Part shown: positions 51,582 through 59,648 of the stretch, piece by piece
How the letters are laid out: every line of letters starts with the position of its first letter
Position numbering within the stretch: the stretch's first letter is position 1
NCBI GenBank assembly: GCA_015056365.1
Contig: SVGM01000011.1
Coordinates: 18,887 to 82,886 of the forward strand
Direction of reading: 5' to 3'
DNA from: Clostridiales bacterium
GTDB lineage: Bacteria > Bacillota > Clostridia > Christensenellales > Aristaeellaceae
Length of the DNA: 64,000 nucleotides
Program-made: the position numbers and the translations under genes
The notes under the pieces: model-generated
Seen by the model: the letters and a program-made list of their open reading frames with translations, nothing else
Databases searched by the model: none
What the model was told of the DNA's origin: nothing

Positions 51582-51592
51582 CAAAACCCCCG

Positions 51593-52621
51593 TTATCTCA
51601 GCTGTCCCAGCAGACGTGCGTCGCCCTCGTAGAGCACGCGCAGGTCAGTGATGCCGAAGCGCTTCATGGCGATGCGCTCCAGACCGATGCCGAAGGCAAA
51701 GCCGGAATACTTGGTGGAGTCGATACCGCACATCTCCAGCACCTTGGGGTTGACCATGCCGCAGCCGAGAACCTCGACCCAGCCGGTATCCTTGCAGATG
51801 CGGCAGCCCTTGCCGTGGCAGGCGGTGCAGGTCAGGTCGACTTCTGCGCTGGGCTCGGTGAAGGGGAAGAAGCTGGGACGGAAGCGGGTGGAAACATCGT
51901 TGCCGTAGAGCTTCTTGGCGAAGGCCTCCAGGGTGCCGCGCAGGTCGGACATGCTCATGTTTTCATCCACCACCAGGCCCTCCATCTGATGGAACACGGG
52001 GCTGTGGGTGGCGTCCAGCTCATCGGCGCGGTACACGCGGCCGGGGCAGATGATGCGGATGGGGGGCTTGCGGGTGAGCATGGCGCGGGCCTGCATGGGG
52101 CTGGTGTGAGTACGGAGCACGATGTTGTCGTCCATGTAGAAGGTATCCTGCGCATCGCGGGCAGGATGATTCTTGGGCAGGTTCATCAGCTCAAAATTGT
52201 AGTGATCCAGCTCCACCTCGGGGCCTTCCATCACTTCGAAGCCCATGCCGGAGAAGCACTCGATCAGTTCGTCCATCACCAGGGTGATGGGATGGGCGCT
52301 GCCTACGCCGGGCAGCTTGCGGGGTTCAGTCACGTCGATGGTTTCGGCCTTGATGGCGGCTTCCCGCTCGGCCAGCTTGATGGCGGTTTCCCGCTCAGCC
52401 ATGAGGCCGGTCAGGTGCTCGCGCACCTCGTTGATCTGGGCGCCTACCTTGGGACGCTCTTCGGGGGCCAGCTGACCCATGCCCTTGAGCAGCGCGGTCA
52501 GTTCGCCCTTCTTGCCCAGCACCTTCACGCGCAGGCTGTCCAGCGCGGCAGAGGTGTCGGTGGCTTTCAGTTCACTTTCCACCCGTTGGGTCAGCTCCCG
52601 CAGGGTATCCACGATTGCCAT
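51593..52621 (-). CDS. pheS: Phenylalanyl-tRNA synthetase alpha subunit
   Basis: A 342-residue class II catalytic subunit. N-terminal coiled coil (~1-90), then the core with HPARDAQDTFYM (~150), RTHTSPMQARAML (motif 2 vicinity), GRVYRADELDATHSPVFHQMEGLVVD, FRPSFFPFTEPSAEVDLTC (~250) and motif 3 GFAFGIGLERIAMKRFGI (~308-325). The CxxC...CxxC-like cysteines near 262-272 are common in this family. ATG at 52621 follows AAAGGAGG; the upstream in-frame extension lies in the T-box leader. Transcription is controlled by that T-box. Confidence 0.97.
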   Translation of the reverse strand: MAIVDTLRELTQRVESELKATDTSAALDSLRVKVLGKKGELTALLKGMGQLAPEERPKVGAQINEVREHLTGLMAERETAIKLAEREAAIKAETIDVTEPRKLPGVGSAHPITLVMDELIECFSGMGFEVMEGPEVELDHYNFELMNLPKNHPARDAQDTFYMDDNIVLRTHTSPMQARAMLTRKPPIRIICPGRVYRADELDATHSPVFHQMEGLVVDENMSMSDLRGTLEAFAKKLYGNDVSTRFRPSFFPFTEPSAEVDLTCTACHGKGCRICKDTGWVEVLGCGMVNPKVLEMCGIDSTKYSGFAFGIGLERIAMKRFGITDLRVLYEGDARLLGQLR

Positions 52622-52681
52622 GTGAGTTCCTCCTTTTGATGTGTATCCCTTGTTGTGATCGAATTTGAGAACAGCGTTTTC

Positions 52682-52960
52682 CTCTAAAGAAAAAGCCTCC
52701 GTCCGCATGGGACGAAGGCATGATGCCGCGTGTTACCACCCAAATTCCGCACGGGGAAACAGCTTTCCCGATGCGCTTATCGCCGTTAACGGAGCCACCC
52801 GTTTCCTCTTACTGCTGTTTCGGAGGAAAAGCTCGGAAGCGAATTTCCCGCGGTGTTCTGGGGCGGCTTTCAGCATGCGCGGAGCGCATACCGCCTTCTC
52901 TGACAGACTACCGTTTACCGGGCGTTGTTCTTCGTCATCGCCGTGATCGCAGATGCGATT
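52682..52960 (-). ncRNA. T-box leader of pheST
   Basis: On the minus strand the leader shows an AGAGA-type box early on, the sequence CCGTTAACGGCGATAAG of the stem III/antiterminator region, the T-box core GGGTGGTAACACG (52729-52741) that pairs the tRNA acceptor end, and an intrinsic terminator (GCCTTCGTCC with GGACGGAGGC, then T-run, 52688-52719). A UUC triplet at 52841-52843 is a candidate phenylalanine specifier. Uncharged tRNA-Phe would stabilise the antiterminator and raise pheST expression. Confidence 0.92.
52688..52719 (-). terminator. T-box terminator hairpin
   Basis: GCCTTCGTCC/GGACGGAGGC stem with ATGC loop and a T-run on the minus strand, directly after the T-box core. Confidence 0.9.
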
Positions 52961-52966
52961 GGGGGT

Positions 52967-52995
52967 ATTATAGCACGGACAAAATCGCTTTGCAA
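52967..52995 (-). promoter_or_regulatory. Promoter of pheST
   Basis: Minus strand TTGCAA (52990-52995), 17-bp spacer, TATAAT (52967-52972). Confidence 0.8.
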
Positions 52996-53000
52996 GAGGT

Positions 53001-53960
53001 TTACTGGGGATCTTGGGTCACGCCGTAGCCTTCCAGCTGCTTGAGCAGATCCAGGCGCTCTTTTGCGCCCTGGTGGCCCAGCATGGAGGCCACTTCGTAG
53101 CAGTTCATGGCAGATTCCGGGTTGGTCTCCGTACCCATGCCGCTTTCATAGCACATGCCCAGGAAATACATGGCGTCCAGGTCACCCTGCTGGGTAGCCA
53201 GAGAGAAGTAATAGAAGGCCTTATCGAAGTCCTCCTCCACGCCGCTTGCGCCCAGATAGTAGGCGCCCACGGTGGTCTGTGCCTTGGCGTAGCCCATATC
53301 GGCGGAGGTGAGGTACCACTGAAGGGAATCCTCGATGCTGGCGGGCACACCCTGACCGGCAGCGGTCATCACGCCCAGATCGTAGGCGGCTTCCGCATTG
53401 CCCTGCTCAGCAGCATTGACGAAGTATTCATAGGCGGTTTCGTAGCTCTGCTCCACGCCTTCGCCGTTGTAATGCATGATGCCCAGGCGCAGCAGGCCTT
53501 CGCTTTCACCCAGTTCGGCAGCGCGCTGATACAGCGCCATGGCCTCGGAGCTGTTCTGCTCAACGCCCATGCCCAGACGATAGAAGGTGCCCAGATTGAT
53601 CATTGCGCCGGTGTGATCCTGCTGGGCGGCCTTTTCAAACCACTGCGCTGCTGCGGCGTAATCCTGCTCGCCCAGATAGCCGGCGTAGCAGAACACACCC
53701 AAATTGTACTGGGCGGTAGCGTTGCCGGATTCGGAAGCCTTCAGGAACCAGTCATAGGCAGCCTGGAGATCCTTGTCCACCCCGTCGCCCGTGAAATACA
53801 TGACCGCAACCGCCAGCTGATCGTTCACAGAGCCGGCTTCAGCGGCGGCAAGCAGATCGGCAAAGTTACTTTCAGGGGTTGCCTGGGCGGTCTCTGCCAG
53901 CGCAAAAGCAGATCCCATCAGCAGCAATGCTGCCAGAACCAACGCAACAAACTTCTTCAT
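53001..53960 (-). CDS. Secreted Sel1-repeat protein
   Basis: A 319-residue exported protein: signal peptide (~1-22, FVALVLAALLLMGSAFALA with an ALA-E cleavage site), then seven to eight Sel1-like repeats of about 36 residues, each with the A..L/G..Y..G.GV..(D/N)...A..(W/Y)(F/Y)..AA..G pattern (AVMYFTGDGVDKD, GVFCYAGYLGEQD, GTFYRLGMGVEQN, GIMHYNGEGVEQS, GVMTAAGQGVPAS, GAYYLGASGVEED, GMCYESGMGTETN). Sel1 arrays are solenoid scaffolds for protein contacts. Start at the ATG after GAAAGGATG; the upstream extension lacks a signal. Role unknown; its stop lies next to the pheST promoter. Confidence 0.88.
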   Translation of the reverse strand: MKKFVALVLAALLLMGSAFALAETAQATPESNFADLLAAAEAGSVNDQLAVAVMYFTGDGVDKDLQAAYDWFLKASESGNATAQYNLGVFCYAGYLGEQDYAAAAQWFEKAAQQDHTGAMINLGTFYRLGMGVEQNSSEAMALYQRAAELGESEGLLRLGIMHYNGEGVEQSYETAYEYFVNAAEQGNAEAAYDLGVMTAAGQGVPASIEDSLQWYLTSADMGYAKAQTTVGAYYLGASGVEEDFDKAFYYFSLATQQGDLDAMYFLGMCYESGMGTETNPESAMNCYEVASMLGHQGAKERLDLLKQLEGYGVTQDPQ

Positions 53961-54096
53961 CGAAAACTCATCCTTTCTATAACGGTCACATTCCGCCTTG
54001 ATGGAATGCACCTGTTTCCGAACAGACCATACATCTTGCCGCGCACGCAGTTGCATAATTCACAACGGTGCCGGCGCATCATTCCATCGGCGTCCC

Positions 54097-55176
54097 TTAC
54101 CGTTCTTTCTCCCACACCCGGATCACATCGCAGATCTTCTCCGCGGCGTGACCATCGCCAAAGGGTTGATAATCCGGGTCGATGCACTGCTGCGCCGACA
54201 GTTTTTCCAGAATATCGGCGGTATCCGCCTTGGCCAGCTGGTTGCGGTTGCCCACCATGGTTTCCGGCCAGACTACATAGTCCAGCACGAACACGCACTG
54301 CACGCCTGCATAGAAGGCTTCGCACTGCAGCCCGCCGGAGTCGGTGACGATCTTTTTGGCATGCTGAGTCAGGTGGACGGAATCGGAGTAGCCCACCGGC
54401 TGGGTCAGAATGATGTTGTCAAAGCCATGCACCCTACATACTCGCTCTGCCCGTTCCCGGTTGCGGGGATGCACCGGGTAGAGGGTCTTGGCATCCAGCT
54501 GGTTCATGGCTGCCAGAATGGCGGTGAGGGGCTCGTCGCTGTAGGTGTTCTCCTGCCGGTGGCAGGTCATGTAGTAGTAGCTGTCCGGTACTGTGACCGG
54601 GCTCCCATCCAGCGCAAGGATGTTCGGGCTGTCCCACGGTTGACCGGCAAAGTACAGGAAGGAGTCATACATGATATTGCCCACGCAATGGGTGCGATGC
54701 CCCAGCCCTTCCGCCACCAGCTTCTGCTTTGCGTCCTCGGTGGCGCAGAACAGCAGCGTGGAGCAGTGGTCGGTCAATTTACGGTTGATTTCCTCTGGGT
54801 TGTCCAGCGTGCCCAGCCGGTTGCCCGCCTCCACATGGAGCACGGGAATGCGCAGCTTGGCCGCCGCCAGTGCCGCCGCCAGGGTGGAGTTGGTATCGCC
54901 GTACACCAGCAGCGCATCCGGCATCTCTTTTTGCAGGATCTCCTCAATACCGGCGAGCATGCGGGCGGTCATCTGTCCGTGGCTGCCGCCCGATACGCCC
55001 AGATTGTAGTCCGGCTGAGGAATGCCCATCTCCCGGAAAAAGACCGCCGACATATTATCGTCAAAGTGCTGGCCGGTGTGCACCAGGATTTCCTGATGTT
55101 CCCTGCGCAGCTGGCGGGAACCCGCCGCTGCTTTGATAAACTGGGGTCTTGCCCCAACTACGGTGACAATCTTCAT
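54097..55176 (-). CDS. Non-hydrolysing UDP-N-acetylglucosamine 2-epimerase family protein (WecB/WbpI type)
   Basis: A 359-residue GT-B-fold epimerase. It opens with MKIVTVVGARPQFIKA; other landmarks are HTGQHFDDNMSAVFF (~38-52), LVYGDTNSTLAAALAA (~88-103), HVEAGNRLGTLDNPEEINRKL (~112-132), TCHRQENTY (~205) and TDSGGLQCEAFYAGV (~281). In WecB the product is UDP-ManNAc; in WbpI the substrate is a 2,3-diacetamido sugar acid. The NPEEINRKLTDH segment reads to me more like the WbpI side, unproven. It follows the glycosyltransferase by 25 bp on the same strand. Confidence 0.88.
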   Translation of the reverse strand: MKIVTVVGARPQFIKAAAGSRQLRREHQEILVHTGQHFDDNMSAVFFREMGIPQPDYNLGVSGGSHGQMTARMLAGIEEILQKEMPDALLVYGDTNSTLAAALAAAKLRIPVLHVEAGNRLGTLDNPEEINRKLTDHCSTLLFCATEDAKQKLVAEGLGHRTHCVGNIMYDSFLYFAGQPWDSPNILALDGSPVTVPDSYYYMTCHRQENTYSDEPLTAILAAMNQLDAKTLYPVHPRNRERAERVCRVHGFDNIILTQPVGYSDSVHLTQHAKKIVTDSGGLQCEAFYAGVQCVFVLDYVVWPETMVGNRNQLAKADTADILEKLSAQQCIDPDYQPFGDGHAAEKICDVIRVWEKER

Positions 55177-55201
55177 AGCATTACCGCCTGATATCAAAAA
55201 A

Positions 55202-56338
55202 TCATTGCAGGTTCAGCGCCTTTTTCATGGGCGCTTCCCACGACATATGATCCCGGGCATAACGACGCATTTCTGCAGGGATTTCTGGCTTTTCCTTCAT
55301 GCGCAGGGCGAAGGCCACCGCCTCCTCCATGGGGACGGGTGAATCATCCGCCGGGATTTTCAGGCAAAAGGGCATCCCCGCTGCCAGGGAGGGATCATCG
55401 CCTGCATACACAAAGGGCAGGCCGCGGGCTGTGTATTCCCGCAGCTTCAGATGGGAAGTCACCTGATAGCCGTGGCGGTGCAAACCCAGCGAGCATATGC
55501 CCACATCCGCCGTGGCAAATACCTGATCCAGCGCTTTGCCGGTCTGGTAGCTGTGGAAACGGATGAAATCCTGCATGCCCAAATCCTGTACCAGTTGCTG
55601 CCAGCGGGCCAGCGAACCGTCGCCCTCCGAGCCCACCATATCCACCACCACCTGCTGTCGAGCTTCCTGCGGCATCTGGGCTACGCCTTGAATAAGCCGG
55701 TCAAACCCGTGCCAGCGAGCCATGGTGGCCAACGCCAGAAAATGCGTCTTGCCATCCTCTGCCGGCTGATGCTGCCGCAGGGGAATGGCATCCACATCCA
55801 CGCCGTTGTCGATGTTCAGGGCAGGACGACCCAGATAGCTGTCCGCAGGCCCGCCAATGACCACAAACCGGGTTACATACCGGGCGGCGCGTTTCCAGCA
55901 GAACTGGGAATAGGCCCAGTACAGGCGGCGTAAAAGGTTTTTCTTGCCCTCGTTTTCCAGCGGAAAGGAGGGGATCTCCACCACCAGCTGGCTGCCCGCT
56001 TTGGCAATGCGGCGCATCATGCGCACGCCGCTCATCCCGATGGGACAGTGCCGCATGTACACCGCATCAAAAGACTGGCTGCGCAGGGTGCGCGTCACGC
56101 TGTCAAACAGGTCCAGAAAGGCCTTGGTGTGGATGTAGCCCGGCATGCGCCCGAACCAGATACGCTTCACAGGCTTCTTTTCGCCCTGATGCAGCAGATA
56201 GGTCTGCTGCCGGTCATACGCCGTCTGCCATACATCCAGCCCCAGGGCAGCAGCGGTCGCCGTCTGCCCGTCCACCTTCTTCTTGATGGAGTAGTGGTCA
56301 TCCAGCGGATATTTTATGACATACAAAAATGTTTTCAT
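55202..56338 (-). CDS. Glycosyltransferase, GT4-like
   Basis: A 378-residue cytosolic protein with a GT-B-type layout. The C-terminal half holds the nucleotide-sugar site: THFLALATMARWHGFDRLIQGVAQ (~200-223), VVVDMVGSEGDGSLARW, FIRFHSYQTGKALDQVFATADVGICSLGLHRHG (~275-307) and HLKLREYTARGLPFVYAGDD with the family's Glu. The N-terminal half has an unusual YHxxxx-rich region and DAVYMRHCPIGMSGVRMM. No membrane helix. ATG at 56338 after AAGGAAGG. Together with the downstream epimerase it suggests assembly of a surface glycan. Confidence 0.82.
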   Translation of the reverse strand: MKTFLYVIKYPLDDHYSIKKKVDGQTATAAALGLDVWQTAYDRQQTYLLHQGEKKPVKRIWFGRMPGYIHTKAFLDLFDSVTRTLRSQSFDAVYMRHCPIGMSGVRMMRRIAKAGSQLVVEIPSFPLENEGKKNLLRRLYWAYSQFCWKRAARYVTRFVVIGGPADSYLGRPALNIDNGVDVDAIPLRQHQPAEDGKTHFLALATMARWHGFDRLIQGVAQMPQEARQQVVVDMVGSEGDGSLARWQQLVQDLGMQDFIRFHSYQTGKALDQVFATADVGICSLGLHRHGYQVTSHLKLREYTARGLPFVYAGDDPSLAAGMPFCLKIPADDSPVPMEEAVAFALRMKEKPEIPAEMRRYARDHMSWEAPMKKALNLQ

Positions 56339-56380
56339 GTGCATCCTTCCTTTGTGACAGGTGCGGACCAAACCAAGTTT

Positions 56381-56409
56381 ACTGTATCAAAATGCACAGG
56401 GAATGTCAA
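56381..56409 (-). promoter_or_regulatory. Promoter of the glycosyltransferase-epimerase unit
   Basis: Minus strand TTGACA (56404-56409), 17-bp spacer, TACAGT (56381-56386). Confidence 0.55.
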
Positions 56410-56522
56410 TCTTCCAGCGGTATACCGCCGTTTCCGCCTGGGATGCACTGCCGCTTTTCTCCGCCGTCAAAACGTGCTACAATACATTGCGTTAGATCCC
56501 CATCCTGTTCTGGAGGTGCCCT

Positions 56523-57635
56523 ATGGAAACCATCCGCTGTACCCGCTGCGTTATGTCCAGCGAAGCCGACCCCACCATCACCTTTGACGCAGAAGGCCGC
56601 TGCAACTACTGCACCGAAGCCCTCAGCCAGATCGGCACCGTCTACCAGCCTGATGGAAACAAACAGCTGGAAGAGATGATCGCCATGCTGAAAAAGGAAG
56701 GGGCGGGCAAGCCCTACGACTGCCTGATGGGCATCAGCGGCGGACTGGATTCCGCCTATCTGGCCTATCTGGGGTATCGATGGGGACTGCGCATCCTGGC
56801 GGTGCACATTGACGATGGCTACGACACCGATATTTCCAAAGAGAACATCAAGCGGCTGTGCAAGGCAGCGGGCATCGATCTGAAGGTGATCGCCCCTGAC
56901 CGGGAGCAGTACGATGCCCTGACCCTTGCCTACCTGAAGGCGGGCGTGCCCAATCTGGCAGTGCCGCAGGACAACATCCTCTTTGCGTTCCTCTATGATA
57001 TGGCGCAGAAGCACGGAGTGAAGTATTTCCTGACCGGTGGCAATTTTGCGCTGGAGAGCATCCTGCAAAGGGGCAACACCCACAACCCTATGGATCTGGT
57101 GAACCTGAGGGATATCAACCGCCGCTTCGGCACCACAAAGCTGAACAAGCTCCGGTTTGTTTCTTCCTATCGCAAGTTCCTGCTGAGCAAGCTGGGCAAG
57201 GTGGTCACCCTGCGCCCCCTCAACCTGATCGATTACAACCGGGACAGGGCTTTTGAGGAGCTGTACCAGTTCTGCGGCTTCCAGTACTACGGCGCCAAGC
57301 ATTTGGAAAACATGCTGACCGCCTTTATCCAGCTCCGGTGGCTGCCGGAGAAATTCGGTGTGGACAAGCGCACCTCCCACCTTTCCAGCATGATCGTATC
57401 CGGGCAGCTGAGTCGGGAGGCGGCGCTCCGTGAGCTGGAAAAGCCCCTCGTTGACCCCGCCCTGATGGATAAGTATGTGGCAGAGATCAAGCAGCGGCTT
57501 TCCCTCAGCGATGAGGCCTTTGAGGCCATCATGGCTGCCCCCGCCCACCAGCACACCGATTACAAATGTGATCAGCTGGGCGCAACGGTGAAAAAGCTGT
57601 TCAAGGGCATCCTCTACCGAAACATGAAGGGCTGA
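56523..57635 (+). CDS. N-acetyl sugar amidotransferase (WbpG/PseA-like)
   Basis: A 370-residue PP-loop amidotransferase. The N-terminal Cys pairs CTRCVMSSEADPTI (~6-19) and CNYC (~29-32) are family hallmarks, followed by the PP-loop LMGISGGLDSAYLAYLG (~66-82) and HIDDGYDTDISKENIKRL (~94). Relatives convert an acetamido to an acetamidino group on nucleotide sugars, usually with HisH/HisF-type glutaminase partners; none are adjacent. Starts after GGAGGTG. A weak TACAAT -10 element is at 56478-56483. Divergent from the epimerase/glycosyltransferase genes. Confidence 0.87.
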   Translation: METIRCTRCVMSSEADPTITFDAEGRCNYCTEALSQIGTVYQPDGNKQLEEMIAMLKKEGAGKPYDCLMGISGGLDSAYLAYLGYRWGLRILAVHIDDGYDTDISKENIKRLCKAAGIDLKVIAPDREQYDALTLAYLKAGVPNLAVPQDNILFAFLYDMAQKHGVKYFLTGGNFALESILQRGNTHNPMDLVNLRDINRRFGTTKLNKLRFVSSYRKFLLSKLGKVVTLRPLNLIDYNRDRAFEELYQFCGFQYYGAKHLENMLTAFIQLRWLPEKFGVDKRTSHLSSMIVSGQLSREAALRELEKPLVDPALMDKYVAEIKQRLSLSDEAFEAIMAAPAHQHTDYKCDQLGATVKKLFKGILYRNMKG

Positions 57636-57638
57636 TCA

Positions 57639-58466
57639 ATGATGGGCCATATCCTTTGTTCCACCGGCGCGTTGCTGGGCCGCCCCAATGGGTGGGACTA
57701 CCGCCTGCTGACGGCCCTGGTCCCACAGCTTCAGTGCGACGGTTACGAGCTGATGATCTACCGGGACTGGTACGCTGACCTGGACGGTCTGCTTGGCTTC
57801 CTTGCGCAGGCAAAGCTGAACATCCCGGTGCTTCATTGCGAGAAGGGCATCGGCGAAAGCCTGAGCATCGGCGGGGAGGAACTGACCGCCAAGGCGTTTT
57901 CCGATTTTGAATGCAACTGCCGCATTGCCTGTGCCGCCGGGGCTGACCGGCTGGTGCTGCACCTGTGGGGCGGCCATGCGTCCGACGGGCAGATCGAGAA
58001 CAACCTCAACGCCTACCCTGCCCTTCGAGAGACAGCCGACCGCTATTGCCTTGACCTGCTGGTGGAAAACGTGGTCTGCAACCGGGAAGACCCCATGAAG
58101 CATCTGTGTGAGCTCAGGCAGCTGTATCCGGATGTGCATTTCGTATTCGATACCAAGATGGCTGCATTTCACAGTCAGCTGGAATTGCTGTATCAGCCGG
58201 AATATGACTGGCTGTGGCAGGAAGGACACATCCGCCACTACCACGTGAACGACTACGGCGGCGGCCATATGGACTGGCAGAATCTGCGTACCCTGCCCAT
58301 CGGGGAGGGACACGTCGATTTCGCTCCTTTTTTTGCCTTCGTTCGTCAGACCGGCTATGCCGGTGATTTTACCGTGGAAGCCACCGCCTTTGACCAGACA
58401 GGTGCAGTGGATACGGAGATGCTGGACAGGCAGTTCCGGCTGATCCGGGAGAAGATCGGCGGATGA
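57639..58466 (+). CDS. Xylose-isomerase-like TIM-barrel protein
   Basis: A 275-residue sugar-phosphate isomerase/endonuclease IV-like TIM barrel (AP_endonuc_2). Metal-ligand candidates line up: HLWGGH (~107-112), LLVENVVCNRED (~140-151), VFDTKMAAFH (~168-177), RHYHVNDYGGGH (~200-211) and VEATAFDQTG (~246). The family includes isomerases, epimerases and dehydratases of sugars and inositols. The start is one of two adjacent ATGs at 57639 or 57642, 3 bp after the amidotransferase stop, so it is co-translated with it and probably acts on the same sugar; the reaction is unknown. Confidence 0.8.
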   Translation: MMGHILCSTGALLGRPNGWDYRLLTALVPQLQCDGYELMIYRDWYADLDGLLGFLAQAKLNIPVLHCEKGIGESLSIGGEELTAKAFSDFECNCRIACAAGADRLVLHLWGGHASDGQIENNLNAYPALRETADRYCLDLLVENVVCNREDPMKHLCELRQLYPDVHFVFDTKMAAFHSQLELLYQPEYDWLWQEGHIRHYHVNDYGGGHMDWQNLRTLPIGEGHVDFAPFFAFVRQTGYAGDFTVEATAFDQTGAVDTEMLDRQFRLIREKIGG

Positions 58467-58508
58467 ACGCCGCACCGGTAATGGACTGCGCGTTTTCCAT
58501 GCTGCCCT

Positions 58509-58537
58509 TGTCTTTTTCCTTTGGGTATGTTACACTA
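58509..58537 (+). promoter_or_regulatory. Promoter of the zinc-ribbon membrane protein gene
   Basis: TTGTCT (58509-58514), 17-bp spacer, TACACT (58532-58537). The 130-nt leader has no other recognised element. Confidence 0.55.
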
Positions 58538-58666
58538 TATTCATAAATGAATAAAAACTGAAGAAAACGGAAACCGACGCGCTCATGCCGCCGGAGAATA
58601 CAGACCAGCAAGCCGCCGGTCTGTCCCGCTTTTGGATGTTACCATTACACACAAAGGAGAATTCCA

Positions 58667-59485
58667 ATGAGTGAAAACAACCCCATGAATGAATTCGAAC
58701 AGGTCACCCAGGAGATCGAAGCAGAAGTGGACGCTGTGGTGGAAACCGCCGAAAGCATTCCTGCTATCGAAGAGAGCATCGACGACGTCATCGAAACGGC
58801 TGAAGAGACCGTTGAGGAAGTTGTTGAGGAGCCTGAAGAAGTGAATCCTAACGCTTGCCTGAAGTGCGGCTACGTTCTTGACGACGAGCAGCTCTTCTGC
58901 CCCAAGTGCGGTACGCCCAAGGGCAAGAATCCTGCGCTTGTGTGCACCAAGTGCGGCCGTGACCTGGCTCCCGGTCAGGAGTTCTGCGCCTTCTGCGGCC
59001 AGAAGGTCGCTGCCCCTGCCGCTGAATCCGGCCTTCAGAAAGCTTTTGCCAAAGTCGGCAAGGCGTACAAGGGTCTGAGCAAGCCCCTGCAGATTATCAT
59101 TCCTGCCGTGGTAGCGCTGCTGATCATCGCCGCTATCGTGCTGGGTATTGTTTTGGGCAATGCAACGGTGGATTTCCGTGAGATCTTCCCTGATATGGTG
59201 GGCAACAAGTGGGCGTCCTTCGCCTCTGACGGAACCTGGATGCGGATCGACACCAACCCCAATAATCTCGATAGCGATGATTATAGCGACTATACCACGG
59301 TCCTCGCTGCAAGCGGCGCCGTCAACACCGTCAACGAAAAGCTTGGTTTCCCCTCTTCCATCGCCAATAAGATGGACCACACCACCTGGAGCATGGGCCG
59401 TCAGACCGAGAGTACGGACAAGTACATCGTCACCTGGACCTATCATCCCGACAAGGGCCTTGAAGTGCTCTACGAAGTAAAATAA
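58667..59485 (+). CDS. Acidic zinc-ribbon membrane protein of unknown function
   Basis: A 272-residue protein in four parts: a very acidic N-terminal segment (~1-62, Glu-rich), two zinc ribbons with four CxxC pairs (CLKCGYVLDDEQLFCPKCG ~65-83 and CTKCGRDLAPGQEFCAFCG ~92-110), a linker and one transmembrane helix (~140-165, LQIIIPAVVALLIIAAIVLGIVLG), and an extracytoplasmic domain of about 100 residues (WASFASDGTWMRIDTN...). The zinc ribbons would be cytoplasmic. No family recognised; related two-ribbon/one-helix proteins are common in Clostridia. AAAGGAG precedes the ATG. Confidence 0.8.
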   Translation: MSENNPMNEFEQVTQEIEAEVDAVVETAESIPAIEESIDDVIETAEETVEEVVEEPEEVNPNACLKCGYVLDDEQLFCPKCGTPKGKNPALVCTKCGRDLAPGQEFCAFCGQKVAAPAAESGLQKAFAKVGKAYKGLSKPLQIIIPAVVALLIIAAIVLGIVLGNATVDFREIFPDMVGNKWASFASDGTWMRIDTNPNNLDSDDYSDYTTVLAASGAVNTVNEKLGFPSSIANKMDHTTWSMGRQTESTDKYIVTWTYHPDKGLEVLYEVK

Positions 59486-59500
59486 ACCAATGTATTGATG

Positions 59501-59530
59501 AAAGCCGACCGCAATAGCGGTCGGCTTTTC
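59501..59530 (+). terminator. Terminator after the zinc-ribbon protein gene
   Basis: GCCGACCGC/GCGGTCGGC with an AATA loop, flanked by AAA and TTTTCT. Confidence 0.9.
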
Positions 59531-59568
59531 TGCTGTTGTCGCTTTCTGGTCCGTCTGCGCCTCTGCCC

Positions 59569-59597
59569 TTGACATTTTTTCGGAAAAATGATACATT
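59569..59597 (+). promoter_or_regulatory. Promoter of the lacI-type gene and GH13 gene
   Basis: TTGACA (59569-59574), 17-bp spacer, TACATT (59592-59597). Confidence 0.75.
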
Positions 59598-59606
59598 TGG
59601 TAAGCA

Positions 59607-59616
59607 CAAACGTTTG
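59607..59616. promoter_or_regulatory. LacI-family operator
   Basis: CAAACGTTTG is a perfect 10-bp palindrome with the central CG typical of LacI-family sites, 9 bp after the -10 box. A second half-like GCAAACG is at 59627-59633. Position predicts autorepression. Confidence 0.7.
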
Positions 59617-59648
59617 CACGTTCTTCGCAAACGGTTAGGAGTTCGTTT

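Noticed and set aside
48903..51632. 909-codon open frame on the plus strand opposite pheT
   Set aside because: Same kind of antisense shadow; pheT has all PheRS-beta domains.
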